Assembly: GCA_902527245.1 (NCBI GenBank)
Contig: CABZOI010000001.1
Location: 199,001 to 263,000 of the forward strand
Source of the DNA: an uncultured SAR92 cluster bacterium
GTDB lineage: Bacteria > Pseudomonadota > Gammaproteobacteria > Pseudomonadales > Porticoccaceae
Length of the DNA: 64,000 nucleotides
Direction of reading: 5' to 3'
Under the pieces are notes generated by a model. It saw nothing but the letters and a program-made list of their open reading frames with translations. It had not been told where the DNA came from and searched no databases. Below, one piece after another: positions 20,854 through 30,498 of this stretch. Each line of letters opens with the position of its first letter. Within the stretch, counting starts at the first letter, position 1. The translations under genes and the position numbers were made by a program.

Positions 20854-22953
20854 ATGAAACGGTCACTAGTTACAAGGTTAATTATTTTATTTAGTTTTCT
20901 CGCTTCACTTACTGTTTTAGCACAAAATGTTGAAATGGAGGAAATTGTGGTAAAGGGTAAAGTGCTTCAATCAGATCAAGTAAACGCACTGAAAATACCG
21001 ACACCCATTATAAATGTCCCGCAATCACTTTCGATCGTGACTGATGAAGAAATACTTAAAAAAGGTATGAAATCAATTGGAGACATAACTCGGTACACAC
21101 CCGGTGTAAACACCTCCCAAGGGGAAGGGCACAGGGATGCAGTCGTGTTTAGAGGCGTGCGATCCACAGCTGATTTTTTTCAAGACGGTGCGAGAGATGA
21201 TGTTCAATATTATCGTTCACTTTATAACATTGAACAGGTAGAAATTTTGAGGGGTCCTAACGCAATTCTTTTTGGAAGAGGTGGTACCGGTGGTGCGTTA
21301 AATAGAGTTACGAAAAAACCGAGACTTGGAGTAGATTCAAGGAAAGCAAGTATTGGAGTAGACACTTTTGGAGCTTTTGATATTGAAGCCGATCTAAATA
21401 TGGATATGGGTGATGACATGGCATTTCGTCTTAATCTTCACAGTGATTCGCTTAAAAATCACAGAGATTTTTATGATGGAGATAGACTTGGATTTAATCC
21501 AACTTTACGGACAAAGTTGAGTTCAGCGACAACTTTAGATCTTTCTTATGAGTACATTGATCATGAGAGGTTTATTGATAGAGGGATACCAACCGCAAAC
21601 AATAAACCAGTAGAAGAATTTGCAGAAATAGTTTTTGGAGATAAGGATAATAATATTCATACTGTGGAGGCCTCTGTTTTTAGAGCAATGGTCAGTCACG
21701 TTTTCTCGGAAACTCGAAAAGGTAACCTTTCAATTACTTCTAATAGTTTTGAAAAGATGTATCAAAATACTTATGCAGCCTCACATACTGCTGAAAGTGG
21801 CATAGTAACGATGGATGGTTATCATGACCCAACAGAGAGAGATAACTTTATCATTACCGGGAACCTCATCAATGAGCTTACTATCGGTAATACTACCCAT
21901 ACAATTTTGGCTGGATTTGAAAGTATAGACACAGATAATAAGAATTTTAGGTTTAATACTTATTGGACGTCTAAAGATTGCTCAGTAAGTGGGTATGACC
22001 AAGAGTCTTTTAATATTAATAACCCTATGAACTTTAGCGTTACCGCAGATGGGACGCCAACATCAGTAGAGTATACAAATCCATGTTCATTAAAATCGAG
22101 CACAGAAACTGATCTGAGCGTCACCTCATTTTATTTTCAAGATCAAGTGGATGTAAGTGATAATCTGATCGTTTTTTTAGGTGGGAGACATGACACTTTT
22201 GACGTTAAGGTAAGTGATATTAAGAACGGGACTTCAGCCGCAAGAAAAGATACAAGGTTTTCACCTCGAATGGGTGTTATCTATAAACCACTGGATAGCA
22301 TGTCTATTTATTACAGTTACAGCGAAGGTTTTTCACCGAGATCGGGTGAACAATACAAGAGCTTATCAGGAGGATCGCCAGGTTCTGGTGAAACTTTAAG
22401 GCCTGATTATTTTGAAAATATGGAATTGGGAGTAAAAGTCGATTTGAGCTCGGATCTCAGTTTGACCGCAGCTTATTTTGATAGCAAGGCTGATAAAGCG
22501 GGATACGATGGATCAAGTGCTGAGTATATAGTTGAGAGAGGTATTGTTGTCGATGGCATTGAGCTCGAGCTAAAAGGAAAAATTAATGACAAACTTGACC
22601 TAACTTTTGGCTACACGAACATGGGTGGCAAGAACGGCTCAAAAGATGCCAGAGAAATTCCTGAAACAATGTACTCACTTTGGGCAAATTATGAAGTCAA
22701 TTCCAATCTTGGTTTAGCTTTTGGTTTAATGCACCAAGGTGAATCTTTAATTAAGGATGGTAGTTCACAAATGCTGCCCGATTATACGAGATTTGATGCG
22801 GCAGCTTATTACATGCTTTCTGATGACTTTAGAATCCAAGTAAATTTTGAAAATTTAACAGATGAGCTTTATTTTCCTCACTCTCATAGCACTCACCAAG
22901 CTTCAGTTGGAAGAGAGAGAAATATAAGATTTTCATTAGTAAGAAATTTTTAA
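20854..22953 (+). CDS. TonB-dependent siderophore receptor
   Basis: Outer-membrane receptor importing a ferric siderophore with TonB energy. The true start is ATG 20854 (699 aa), with AAAGG 8 bases before and a normal signal peptide (MKRSLVTRLIILFSFLASLT); the open frame upstream to 20791 is the Fur-box/promoter DNA. The TonB box region is VEMEEIVVKGK, the plug carries VFRGVRSTADFFQDGARDD and VEILRGPNAILFGRGGTGG, and the 22-strand barrel ends with a C-terminal Phe (SLVRNF). The plug motifs resemble catecholate-type receptors (Fiu/PiuA-like), but the ligand cannot be read from sequence. No TonB-ExbBD, siderophore synthesis or ABC importer is in the window. Confidence 0.93.
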   Translation: MKRSLVTRLIILFSFLASLTVLAQNVEMEEIVVKGKVLQSDQVNALKIPTPIINVPQSLSIVTDEEILKKGMKSIGDITRYTPGVNTSQGEGHRDAVVFRGVRSTADFFQDGARDDVQYYRSLYNIEQVEILRGPNAILFGRGGTGGALNRVTKKPRLGVDSRKASIGVDTFGAFDIEADLNMDMGDDMAFRLNLHSDSLKNHRDFYDGDRLGFNPTLRTKLSSATTLDLSYEYIDHERFIDRGIPTANNKPVEEFAEIVFGDKDNNIHTVEASVFRAMVSHVFSETRKGNLSITSNSFEKMYQNTYAASHTAESGIVTMDGYHDPTERDNFIITGNLINELTIGNTTHTILAGFESIDTDNKNFRFNTYWTSKDCSVSGYDQESFNINNPMNFSVTADGTPTSVEYTNPCSLKSSTETDLSVTSFYFQDQVDVSDNLIVFLGGRHDTFDVKVSDIKNGTSAARKDTRFSPRMGVIYKPLDSMSIYYSYSEGFSPRSGEQYKSLSGGSPGSGETLRPDYFENMELGVKVDLSSDLSLTAAYFDSKADKAGYDGSSAEYIVERGIVVDGIELELKGKINDKLDLTFGYTNMGGKNGSKDAREIPETMYSLWANYEVNSNLGLAFGLMHQGESLIKDGSSQMLPDYTRFDAAAYYMLSDDFRIQVNFENLTDELYFPHSHSTHQASVGRERNIRFSLVRNF

Positions 22954-23005
22954 TTAAACGAGTTCTAAGCCGAGAAAAAAGAGTTAATTAGATTGAGCGC
23001 TTGAC

Positions 23006-23563
23006 CTATTCGGTTGAGCGTTTACTCTTCCAAGGCCTTCTAATCTCCTCCCGGAAGATGGGAAAATTATTGTTACCTCGGTCGGAAAAATATCTATCTA
23101 ATGCAACCTCAATCATTGGGAATGCGAGCTCTGGCCAAGGGATATCTTCTTCATTAAATAGCCTGACCTCAAGTGACTCTTCAGTAGCATGAAACGCTTT
23201 GTTTTCAAGCTCACCTTTGAAAAAGATATATACTTGGCTAATTTGAGGTATATCAAAAATGGCATATAAAGTTGGATCCATAACACTTGCGCCAGTCTCT
23301 TCTTTACATTCTCTGATTGCACCTTCAAGGGTTGACTCCTCCATTTCATGAAAGCCAGCTGGCAGTGTCCAAAAACCTTGTCGTGGTTGAATAGCTCTCT
23401 TACAAAGTAGAACTTGATCCTGATAGGTTGGCAGAATCCCCACAACAGATTTTGGATTCTGATAATGAATTTTGCTACATTTTTCACAAACAAAACGCAG
23501 ACGATTATCGCCCTTTGGAATTTCAAGTTTCGTATTTGCGCCGCAGTCAGGACAGAATTTCAT
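23006..23563 (-). CDS. NUDIX hydrolase with N-terminal zinc ribbon
   Basis: Nucleoside-diphosphate-linked pyrophosphatase of unknown preferred substrate. Residues 4-31 hold two CxxC pairs (CPDC and CEKC) of a zinc ribbon, followed by the NUDIX fold with a full box in GFHEMEESTLEGAIRECKEE (G-x5-E-x7-REUXEE). Start chosen at ATG 23563 (185 aa, MKFCPDCG), which has GAGCG 5 bases upstream and fits homologues; ATG 23584 is in frame with 7 extra residues. It is divergent from the CoA-type NUDIX gene and converges on the TonB receptor gene. Confidence 0.88.
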   Translation of the reverse strand: MKFCPDCGANTKLEIPKGDNRLRFVCEKCSKIHYQNPKSVVGILPTYQDQVLLCKRAIQPRQGFWTLPAGFHEMEESTLEGAIRECKEETGASVMDPTLYAIFDIPQISQVYIFFKGELENKAFHATEESLEVRLFNEEDIPWPELAFPMIEVALDRYFSDRGNNNFPIFREEIRRPWKSKRSTE

Positions 23564-23603
23564 AGATCGCTCATAGATTACCATTTTTCAGTATAATGCA
23601 CTT

Positions 23604-24206
23604 ATGATCCCACAGATAGTAGAGCGACTGAGTAAATTTCCAGTTATTGAAAATTGTCCGAGCAAAAACAGAAAAAGAAACTCAGCTGCCGTGCTTGTAA
23701 TTTTAAAAGATTTTAATAGCGAGCCCGCCTTGCTCCTTACAAAAAGATCAAAAAACTTAAGACATCATGCTGGTCAAGTAGCATTTCCCGGAGGCATGTG
23801 GGAGGAAGATGATCAGTCTTTACTTCAAACTGCCGTTAGAGAGGCGAGCGAGGAAATTGGGTTATCTGCTGAATCTATCGAGTGTTTTGCAATGATGCCA
23901 AAAGCCTCGCCTTGGCGGCGAGACATAGATGTGACACCTTTTATATCTAGAGCAGTGGAGCCTTTAAATTTAAAACCTAATGTTAATGAGATAGAGGCAA
24001 TATTTGACGTGCCGCTGCAACACTTTCTTGATATTAAAAATTATCAATACAAAAGTATGAGCTTGCTTGGAGGTTATCGCGATGCCAACTTTCAACTACC
24101 TTTTATTGAGTATAAGGGCAATCAAATTTGGGGGTTCACGCTTAAAGTAATTACAGATTTAGTTGCGTTGATATCGGACGAACCGTTAGCATCAATTTGG
24201 AAATGA
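23604..24206 (+). CDS. NUDIX hydrolase, CoA pyrophosphatase-like (NudL/YeaB family)
   Basis: The 200-residue protein carries the CoA-pyrophosphatase family signature LRHHAGQVAFPGGMWEEDDQ directly joined to the NUDIX box REASEEIGL, preceded by LLLTKRSKN. These enzymes cleave CoA or acyl-CoA to 3',5'-ADP and phosphopantetheine in vitro. The N-terminus has no signal peptide, so it is cytoplasmic. It is followed after 30 bp by the gamma-carbonic-anhydrase-like gene, probably co-transcribed. Confidence 0.88.
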   Translation: MIPQIVERLSKFPVIENCPSKNRKRNSAAVLVILKDFNSEPALLLTKRSKNLRHHAGQVAFPGGMWEEDDQSLLQTAVREASEEIGLSAESIECFAMMPKASPWRRDIDVTPFISRAVEPLNLKPNVNEIEAIFDVPLQHFLDIKNYQYKSMSLLGGYRDANFQLPFIEYKGNQIWGFTLKVITDLVALISDEPLASIWK

Positions 24207-24236
24207 ATTTCATAACAACATATATATGAGGCGGTG

Positions 24237-24755
24237 ATGATTTACCAACTAGGACAAGATAAACCAGATATTCATGAGAGTGTTTTTGTGGCTGAGAGTG
24301 CTGACGTTATTGGTAAGGTGATTTTAAAAAAGCAATCCAGCGTTTGGTTTAATGCAGTCATTAGAGCAGACCTTGATCAGATTGAGATAGGTGAAAGAAC
24401 AAATATTCAAGATGGAGCTGTTCTTCATGTAGATCCTAATCAGCCGATGTTCATTGGAAATGATGTAACTATCGGACATCAAGCTATGGTCCATGGTAAG
24501 AGCATCGGTGATAGGACACTGATTGGTATTCACGCTGTCATCCTTGAGGGTGCAAGTATTGGGAAAGATTGTCTGATTGCGGCAAACGCTTTAGTTAAAT
24601 CAAATGCGGTGATACCTGATGGTTCTATGGTGGTCGGCTCTCCCGGTAAAATAATCAAAGAGATTGATGAGAGAATGAAGTTAATGATAGCTGCAGGGGC
24701 ATCGGTTTACGTTAAGAAGGCGGCAGAAATGTGTTCTAGTCTTGTAAAGCTATAG
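24237..24755 (+). CDS. gamma-carbonic-anhydrase-like hexapeptide-repeat protein (YrdA/PaaY family)
   Basis: The 172-residue left-handed beta-helix protein has hexapeptide repeats (IGKVIL, IGNDVTIG, IGDRTLIG) and the three metal-ligand histidines in AVLHVD and TIGHQAMVHG. Such proteins bind Zn or Fe; some have carbonic anhydrase or thioesterase activity, others none detected. ATG 24237 is preferred because GAGG lies 5 bases upstream; GTG 24234 is too close. It converges on the CorB-like gene with 19 bp between. Confidence 0.9.
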   Translation: MIYQLGQDKPDIHESVFVAESADVIGKVILKKQSSVWFNAVIRADLDQIEIGERTNIQDGAVLHVDPNQPMFIGNDVTIGHQAMVHGKSIGDRTLIGIHAVILEGASIGKDCLIAANALVKSNAVIPDGSMVVGSPGKIIKEIDERMKLMIAAGASVYVKKAAEMCSSLVKL

Positions 24756-24774
24756 TTTTTTTTGACTGATTTAT

Positions 24775-26061
24775 TTAAGTAGTTTTACTAATGTCTGTCA
24801 GTTTCGATACTAATACTTTTTTAACCATCGCTCCCTCAATGGTGTTAGTCTCAAAACAATAATTGTCTATTAGAAAGCTTATATTTCCGTCTGGAATATT
24901 CTCTAATTGTTCCAAAACTAACCCATTTAGCGTTTTTGGACCATCAGTAGGCAACACCCATCCAGTCGCTTTGTTAATTTCTCGAATTGTTGCACCACCA
25001 TCTATTTCGAATTTATCTGGGGATAACTGATGAATTTCGTCCGCTTGATCTGCAACATCGGTTGTAAAGTCTCCAACGATTTCTTCTAAGATATCTTCAA
25101 GAGTAACTAAGCCTTGTACTTCACCATACTCATCGACAACAACACCGAAACGTCGTTTTTTATCGCGAAAGTTTAAAATTTGATCCATTAAAGAGGTGCT
25201 TTCAGGAACAAAATATGCAGTTTCAGACAATTGTTTTATCAATTTTTTAGAAATATTTTCAGCTTTTAATAAATGATGTGCTTTGCGAGTGTTAAAGACT
25301 CCAATAATATTATTTATATCCCCTTTATAGAGAGGCTGCCTTGTATACTCAGAATCTAAAATAGCCGTCATCACTGAGTTGATAGGTTCCTCTAAGTCTA
25401 TTCCCTGCATTTCGTTTCTTGGAATCATTATGTCTTCAATCGTAATGTTTTCAAGATCTAATATTCCTTTCAACATTCCCTGATTATTGCTAGATAATTT
25501 ATGACTGGACAGATCAACCAAAGATTTTAATTCTTCAGAATCTAAACCATCATCTCTGTCTTTTTTTGGATCAAAGCCTAATAATGAGATTAAAAAGTTA
25601 GTGCACTTGTTTACTAAGATAATTAGTGGAACCATAAGTTGCATCAATGGACGTAAAATATGACTCGCCCTAAATGCAAACCATTCTGGATTTTGCGCAG
25701 CTATTGTTTTCGGCGTTACCTCGGAAAAAACTAACACTAAAATAGTCAATGAGGCGGTTGCAACCCATGGTGCTGCAGCCTCTCCCACATAAATTATTGC
25801 AAGCATGTTTGCGATAATTGCAGCCAGGATATTGACAGCATTATTACCAATTAAGATCAATCCTATTAATCTGTCAGGTCTTTTTAAAAGCTTCGCAGCT
25901 CTTCGAGCGCCCGAGCTCTTTTTCTGCTGATGTTTTAACCTGTAACGATTGAGCGCCATCATTCCAGTCTCTGAACCAGAAAAAAATGCTGATAATATAA
26001 GTAATATTACTAATAAAACCCACAGGACAGTGGGGTCTGTGCTGTTCAAAAATTTGTCCAA
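24775..26061 (-). CDS. CNNM/CorC-family membrane protein (CorB/YfjD-like)
   Basis: Inner-membrane protein of the DUF21-CBS-CorC_HlyC class, linked to Mg2+ (and Co2+) transport or resistance. The 428 residues show a DUF21 transmembrane domain (FFSGSETGMMALNRYRLKH, IGLILIGNNAVNILAA, VFSEVTPKTIAA), a pair of CBS domains around 200-330 (IMIPRNEM, VVDEYGEVQGLVTLEDILEE) and the C-terminal CorC_HlyC domain. In E. coli the orthologue yfjD lies beside ypjD and ffh exactly as here. The following ypjD-like gene is upstream on the same strand. Confidence 0.92.
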   Translation of the reverse strand: MDKFLNSTDPTVLWVLLVILLILSAFFSGSETGMMALNRYRLKHQQKKSSGARRAAKLLKRPDRLIGLILIGNNAVNILAAIIANMLAIIYVGEAAAPWVATASLTILVLVFSEVTPKTIAAQNPEWFAFRASHILRPLMQLMVPLIILVNKCTNFLISLLGFDPKKDRDDGLDSEELKSLVDLSSHKLSSNNQGMLKGILDLENITIEDIMIPRNEMQGIDLEEPINSVMTAILDSEYTRQPLYKGDINNIIGVFNTRKAHHLLKAENISKKLIKQLSETAYFVPESTSLMDQILNFRDKKRRFGVVVDEYGEVQGLVTLEDILEEIVGDFTTDVADQADEIHQLSPDKFEIDGGATIREINKATGWVLPTDGPKTLNGLVLEQLENIPDGNISFLIDNYCFETNTIEGAMVKKVLVSKLTDISKTT

Positions 26062-26115
26062 GTTATTAAAACATGCATATGTTGAATTAGTTGCAGAGAA
26101 TTAGCAACCACGTTT

Positions 26116-26904
26116 TTAAATTAATAAAAACTCTATGACTATTTTGCTACCCACATAAGCCATTAGAATTGAGATAAATCCTGCCCAAGTCCAGCCGATA
26201 GCGGTATTACCTCTCCATCCTTTGTTGTATCTGCCCCATAGTAGAATTATAAAAGTTATCCACGCGATGAAGCTTAGTGTTACTTTGTGTAAAAGTTTTT
26301 GTTCGAATAGGTTCTCATAAAATAAGAAACCAGAACCCAAGGATAATGTAAGAAGAATGACACCAATCCATATAAGCTGAAAAAGAAAATTCTCCATTGT
26401 TTGAAGAGGAGGGAAAGATTTTATTAAAAAGTTTTGATTTTTTTGTTTGAGTTGTAAGTGATAGTACCCAGTCATCATAGAGTGAAGTGCTGCGATTGCC
26501 AAAAAGCTGTAGGAAAGAAATGATATGATGATATGTGACTGAACAAATGCAGATAAATTAGTGAGTGTTTTTGTTGGTTCGACAAAGTGCCCCATCAGAA
26601 GGCTAAATGTCGATATGGGAAATAAAACCAAAAACATGCTATGTAATGATTTATTAAAGCTAGAGATAAAAATTACGGCATTAATGATAAACGCAATCAG
26701 AGTAAACGTTTTAAACAAACTTAGATCCAGCCCATTATCGATTAGCATCAAATCACTTAGAGAAACCATGTGTAATATGAGAACTACTCCGAGACTGCGT
26801 TGAAAATATTTAATTTTATTCTCAGGAGTTTTAATTAAATTCAGCAAAAGGTAAAAAAAGCAAATTACGTAAGCTAGAATTGTAATTATTAAGATTGATG
26901 GCAT
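26116..26904 (-). CDS. ypjD: YpjD-like CcsA-family cytochrome c assembly membrane protein
   Basis: The 262-residue very hydrophobic protein has about eight predicted membrane helices and the CcsA/HemX-like pattern (SHIIISFLSYSFLAIAALHS, and WGRYNKGWRGNTAIGWTWAG near the C-terminus). The exact function of this family is unsettled; it resembles heme-handling cytochrome c assembly proteins. Conserved synteny with CorB on one side and divergent ffh on the other supports the orthology. Confidence 0.87.
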   Translation of the reverse strand: MPSILIITILAYVICFFYLLLNLIKTPENKIKYFQRSLGVVLILHMVSLSDLMLIDNGLDLSLFKTFTLIAFIINAVIFISSFNKSLHSMFLVLFPISTFSLLMGHFVEPTKTLTNLSAFVQSHIIISFLSYSFLAIAALHSMMTGYYHLQLKQKNQNFLIKSFPPLQTMENFLFQLIWIGVILLTLSLGSGFLFYENLFEQKLLHKVTLSFIAWITFIILLWGRYNKGWRGNTAIGWTWAGFISILMAYVGSKIVIEFLLI

Positions 26905-26944
26905 AGTGCGTAAGATTAATAGCTAATACCATTAGTTTGTCATA

Positions 26945-26968
26945 TTCAGCTTTGATGTTGAAGCTGAA
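26945..26968 (+). repeat. perfect 8-bp inverted repeat in the ffh leader
   Basis: TTCAGCTT (26945-26952) pairs exactly with AAGCTGAA (26961-26968) around an 8-base loop. A second short palindrome, GATAA-TTG-TTATC, follows at 26971-26983. Both lie in the 109-bp divergent region between ypjD and ffh. No T-run follows, so these are not a terminator; a protein-binding site or mRNA hairpin is possible. Confidence 0.45.
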
Positions 26969-27013
26969 ATGATAATTGTTATCAACAAAATTCACATTAA
27001 GTGGGAAATTAAA

Positions 27014-28402
27014 ATGGCAATATTTGCGAGTCTTTCTGAAAAACTGAGTAGCAGTATTAAGAAAATCTCTGGTAAGGCAAGTCTTAGTGAAAAAAATATC
27101 CAAGATACACTCAGGGAAGTTCGAATAGCTTTATTGGAGGCTGATGTCGCTCTTCCAGTGGTCAAAAACTTTTTGAGTGATGTAAAGGATCGAGCTTTAG
27201 GAACTGAGGTGTCGAGTAGCTTGGATCCAGGGCAACAATTTCTAAAGATTGTTAGAAACGAACTTGAGTTGTTGATGGGAGAGAAAAATGAATCTCTCGA
27301 TTTAAAAGATTCTCCTCCTTCTATAATTATGATGGCAGGTTTACAAGGTGCAGGTAAGACCACCTCAGCTGCCAAGCTTGCCAAGTATCTAAAGATTGAG
27401 AAAAGAAAAAATATAATGATGGTATCAACAGATATTTATCGTCCTGCAGCGATAGAGCAGCTCAGAATTTTGTCTGAGGAAGTAGATGTAGACTTCTTTC
27501 AGAGTCGAGCAAGCCAGAAACCAAAAGATATATTAAATGCGGCTATTGCTGCAGCTAAAAAACAGTTTATTGATGTACTTATTATCGACACTGCAGGTAG
27601 ATTGCATATTGATAATGAAATGATGAGTGAGTTAAAAGACTTAACCGCCGTTGCAAACCCTGCAGAGTTACTTTTCGTTATTGATGCTATGATCGGCCAA
27701 GACGCTGTTAATACAGCAAAGGTATTCAATGACAGCTTACCATTATCTGGCGTGATATTAACAAAGGTAGATGGCGATACGAGAGGTGGTGCTGCACTGT
27801 CTGTCAGACAGATAACTGGAAAACCAATTAAATTTTTAGGTGTTGGTGAAAAGACAGACGCTTTGGAGCCTTTTTATCCAGATAGATTGGCTTCTAGAAT
27901 ACTTGGCATGGGCGATATGCTCTCGCTAATTGAAGAAGTTGAGCGCAAAGTAGATAAAGTAAAAGCAGATAAATTAGCTAGTAAAGTCGTAAAAGGTAAA
28001 CGTTTTGATTTGGATGATTTAAGAGATCAGCTGCAGCAGATGAAGAATATGGGGGGAATGTCTAGTATGCTAGAAAAGTTACCCGGTGCAGCTAGCATGG
28101 CGCATTTAGCTCAAAATTCTCAAGTAAATAATCAATTCGATAAGATGCAATATATTCTTGATTCTATGACACCCCATGAAAGAAAGTTTCCAGATGTTTT
28201 GAATGGATCTAGAAAGCGGCGTATAACGACCGGATCTGGTACTTCTATTCAGGATTTAAATAGGTTAATCAAGCAGCATAAGCAAATGAGCAAAATGATG
28301 AAGAAGATGAAGGGTAAAGGCATGCAAAATATGATGCGAAATATGAGTGGCATGATGAATCAAGGCGGTAATTTATTAGGTAAAGGATTTCCAAAATTTT
28401 AA
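27014..28402 (+). CDS. ffh: signal recognition particle GTPase Ffh
   Basis: SRP54 homologue that targets membrane-protein ribosomes to FtsY. Start placed at ATG 27014 (MAIFASLSEKLSSSIKKISG; 462 aa); the frame continues to 26969 but the extra residues are not family-like. The N domain has TLREVRIALLEADVALPVV, the G domain GLQGAGKTTSAAKLAKYL (from about residue 109), DTAGRLHIDNEMM and TKVDGDTRGGAALS. The M domain ends in the methionine-rich MSKMMKKMKGKGMQNMMRNM. The 4.5S RNA gene is not in this window. Confidence 0.98.
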   Translation: MAIFASLSEKLSSSIKKISGKASLSEKNIQDTLREVRIALLEADVALPVVKNFLSDVKDRALGTEVSSSLDPGQQFLKIVRNELELLMGEKNESLDLKDSPPSIIMMAGLQGAGKTTSAAKLAKYLKIEKRKNIMMVSTDIYRPAAIEQLRILSEEVDVDFFQSRASQKPKDILNAAIAAAKKQFIDVLIIDTAGRLHIDNEMMSELKDLTAVANPAELLFVIDAMIGQDAVNTAKVFNDSLPLSGVILTKVDGDTRGGAALSVRQITGKPIKFLGVGEKTDALEPFYPDRLASRILGMGDMLSLIEEVERKVDKVKADKLASKVVKGKRFDLDDLRDQLQQMKNMGGMSSMLEKLPGAASMAHLAQNSQVNNQFDKMQYILDSMTPHERKFPDVLNGSRKRRITTGSGTSIQDLNRLIKQHKQMSKMMKKMKGKGMQNMMRNMSGMMNQGGNLLGKGFPKF

Positions 28403-28541
28403 AATTTACGGGATTGCCTTTTTTATCAATTAGCAGTAAAAGTTGTTTCAATTATTCTGAATTTAGACTAGAATCTCGACCCTTATTAGGCTTTGGGGCA
28501 TTGCAGATGAACCGTGAAGCCCAAAAATACAGGAAAAAGTT

Positions 28542-28793
28542 ATGGTAACAATCAGATTGTCTCGAGGCGGATCAAAGAAGCGCCCGTTTTATCATTTGAC
28601 GGTGGCGGACTCCCGGAAAGCAAGAAATTCAAGATATATCGAAAGGGTGGGTTTTTTTAACCCAATAGCTCGCGGTGGTGAAGAAAGGTTACGAGTCGAC
28701 CTTGAACGTGTTGAGTATTGGTGTGGCCAAGGTGCGCAGCTTAGTGATCGAGTATCATCACTTGTCAAAGAGGCATCTAAGAAAGTCGCATAA
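28542..28793 (+). CDS. rpsP: 30S ribosomal protein S16
   Basis: The 83-residue protein starts [20 protein letters not shown], the S16 signature, and includes [14 protein letters not shown]. Length is normal. It is first in the rpsP-rimM-trmD-rplS operon. A TAGAAT box at 28469-28474 may be its -10 element. A 6-bp stem (TTTGGG 28492-28497 with CCCAAA 28520-28525) lies in the leader just upstream of the start. Confidence 0.97.
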   Translation: MVTIRLSRGGSKKRPFYHLTVADSRKARNSRYIERVGFFNPIARGGEERLRVDLERVEYWCGQGAQLSDRVSSLVKEASKKVA

Positions 28794-28811
28794 CTTCAGC
28801 CTTAAGAAAAT

Positions 28812-29345
28812 ATGAATGATCTAACAAGTAGTACCATTATTGTTGGACAATTCGGCAGGCCTCATGGGATTAGAGGCTGGATAAATGTCAATTCTTATAC
28901 TAGTGATCCCACGGCGTTGTTTCAGTTTGAATCACTATCTTCGAATTCTAATTTTTTCGATATCTTTTCATTCCAAGAATACACTGAGCATGGTTCTGGT
29001 TTTATAGCGAGAGTAAAGGATGTAGATAGTCGTGAAAAGGCAGAGGAATGGAAAAATAAATATATTTATGTATCGGATAAAGAAATGCCAAGTCTGGGTC
29101 TTGAGGAATATTATTGGTATCAACTTCTCGGACTTACTGTTCAAACAAAGCTAAATAAAGATAATCAGATACTTGGTAAGGTCGTATCAATAATTGAAAC
29201 TGGTTCAAACGATGTTCTAGTTGTTCAGGGTGATGATAATAGTATTGATTTGAGAGAGCGAAGTATCCCGTGTTCAAAAGAGTTTCTTGTTGATGTCAAT
29301 CTTGATGATGCAATAATAACCGTAGCTTGGGATCCTTCGTTTTAA
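28812..29345 (+). CDS. rimM: ribosome maturation factor RimM
   Basis: Binds S19 and helps mature the 30S head. The 177-residue protein has the N-terminal domain GQFGRPHGIRGWINVNSYT and the PRC-barrel region beginning near EEYYWYQLLGLTVQT, ending in IITVAWDPSF. Length and operon position between rpsP and trmD are as expected. Confidence 0.95.
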   Translation: MNDLTSSTIIVGQFGRPHGIRGWINVNSYTSDPTALFQFESLSSNSNFFDIFSFQEYTEHGSGFIARVKDVDSREKAEEWKNKYIYVSDKEMPSLGLEEYYWYQLLGLTVQTKLNKDNQILGKVVSIIETGSNDVLVVQGDDNSIDLRERSIPCSKEFLVDVNLDDAIITVAWDPSF

Positions 29346-29366
29346 ATATATTATGAGAGATAGTTT

Positions 29367-30068
29367 ATGAGAGTTGCCGTCGTTACAATTTTTCCAGAAA
29401 TGTTCGATGCTTTGACTGAGTATGGCGTTACGAGGCGGGCTTTTGAGAAGAATATTATAGAAATAAAATATTTCAACCCTCGAGATTTCACAGACGATAT
29501 TCATAATTCGATAGATGATCGTCCTTACGGAGGTGGACCAGGAATGGTTATGTCACCAGAGCCGCTAAAAAATGCAATTGTTGAGGCGAAGCAATGGATT
29601 AATGGTAAGGTAAAAGTTATCTATCTCTCTCCTCAGGGCAAATTAATGAAACAATCGAGAATTAAGGCACTTTCAGAGGAAGAAAATCTGATATTCCTTG
29701 CAGGCCGCTATGAAGGTATTGATGAAAGAATAATTTTGAATTATGTTGATTACGAATTATCGATCGGAGATTATATTGTTAGTGGTGGCGAACTTCCGGC
29801 GATGGTAGTACTTGATGCAATAATAAGATATAAACCGGGTGTTTTGGGCAATGATGAATCAGTGCATCAGGAGTCATTTTCTGAGGGAATTTTTGATTCG
29901 CCAAACTATACAAGGCCCGAGATATTTGAAAATATTCAGGTTCCAAAAGTACTCTTGTCAGGAGACCACAAAAAAATTAAGGACTGGCGTCGCGCTCAAG
30001 CTATCACAAAGACAAAAAACACGAGACCTGATTTAGTAAGAGGTCATAATAACTACCAGTTAAGTTAA
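29367..30068 (+). CDS. trmD: tRNA (guanine-37-N1)-methyltransferase
   Basis: SPOUT methyltransferase that makes m1G37 and prevents +1 frameshifting. The 233-residue protein shows [29 protein letters not shown], the knot segment [11 protein letters not shown] and [16 protein letters not shown]. It is slightly shorter than some homologues but has all motifs. The rplS gene follows after 73 bp. Confidence 0.97.
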   Translation: MRVAVVTIFPEMFDALTEYGVTRRAFEKNIIEIKYFNPRDFTDDIHNSIDDRPYGGGPGMVMSPEPLKNAIVEAKQWINGKVKVIYLSPQGKLMKQSRIKALSEEENLIFLAGRYEGIDERIILNYVDYELSIGDYIVSGGELPAMVVLDAIIRYKPGVLGNDESVHQESFSEGIFDSPNYTRPEIFENIQVPKVLLSGDHKKIKDWRRAQAITKTKNTRPDLVRGHNNYQLS

Positions 30069-30141
30069 AATCGCAAAAAACAGTTTAAATTTTATTTTTT
30101 ATTGCTACAATACCGCCCCTCTAAAGAGAGCCATAAAGATC

Positions 30142-30498
30142 ATGACAAATAAAAAAGCAATTATTGCAGAACTCGAAAAGGAGCAGATGACAAAAGAAAT
30201 ACCTGATTTTGGTCCGGGTGACACCGTTGTAGTGCAAGTTAAAGTAAAAGAGGGCTCTAGGGAAAGGTTACAGGCATTTGAGGGAGTTGTCTTAGCAAAA
30301 AAGAATAGACAACTAAATTCCTCTTTTACCGTCAGGAAGATCTCAAATGGGATAGGTGTGGAAAGAACCTTTCAAACTTATAGCCCACTCTTAGATAAAA
30401 TTGAGGTCAAACGTCGAGGGGCTGTCAGACGAGCAAAACTATATTATCTTAGAGAGCGTTCTGGAAAATCCGCCCGAATTAAAGAAAAGCTGAATTAA
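30142..30498 (+). CDS. rplS: 50S ribosomal protein L19
   Basis: The 118-residue protein matches L19 throughout ([56 protein letters not shown]). It is last in the rpsP operon. A TACAAT element at 30106-30111 in the gap from trmD may be an internal promoter. No clear intrinsic terminator follows; a partial hairpin near 30549-30569 lies ahead of a T-rich stretch but is not well formed. Confidence 0.97.
   Translation: MTNKKAIIAELEKEQMTKEIPDFGPGDTVVVQVKVKEGSRERLQAFEGVVLAKKNRQLNSSFTVRKISNGIGVERTFQTYSPLLDKIEVKRRGAVRRAKLYYLRERSGKSARIKEKLN

Noticed and set aside
24746-24774. T8 run after the gamma-carbonic-anhydrase gene as a terminator
   Set aside because: No stable GC stem precedes it.
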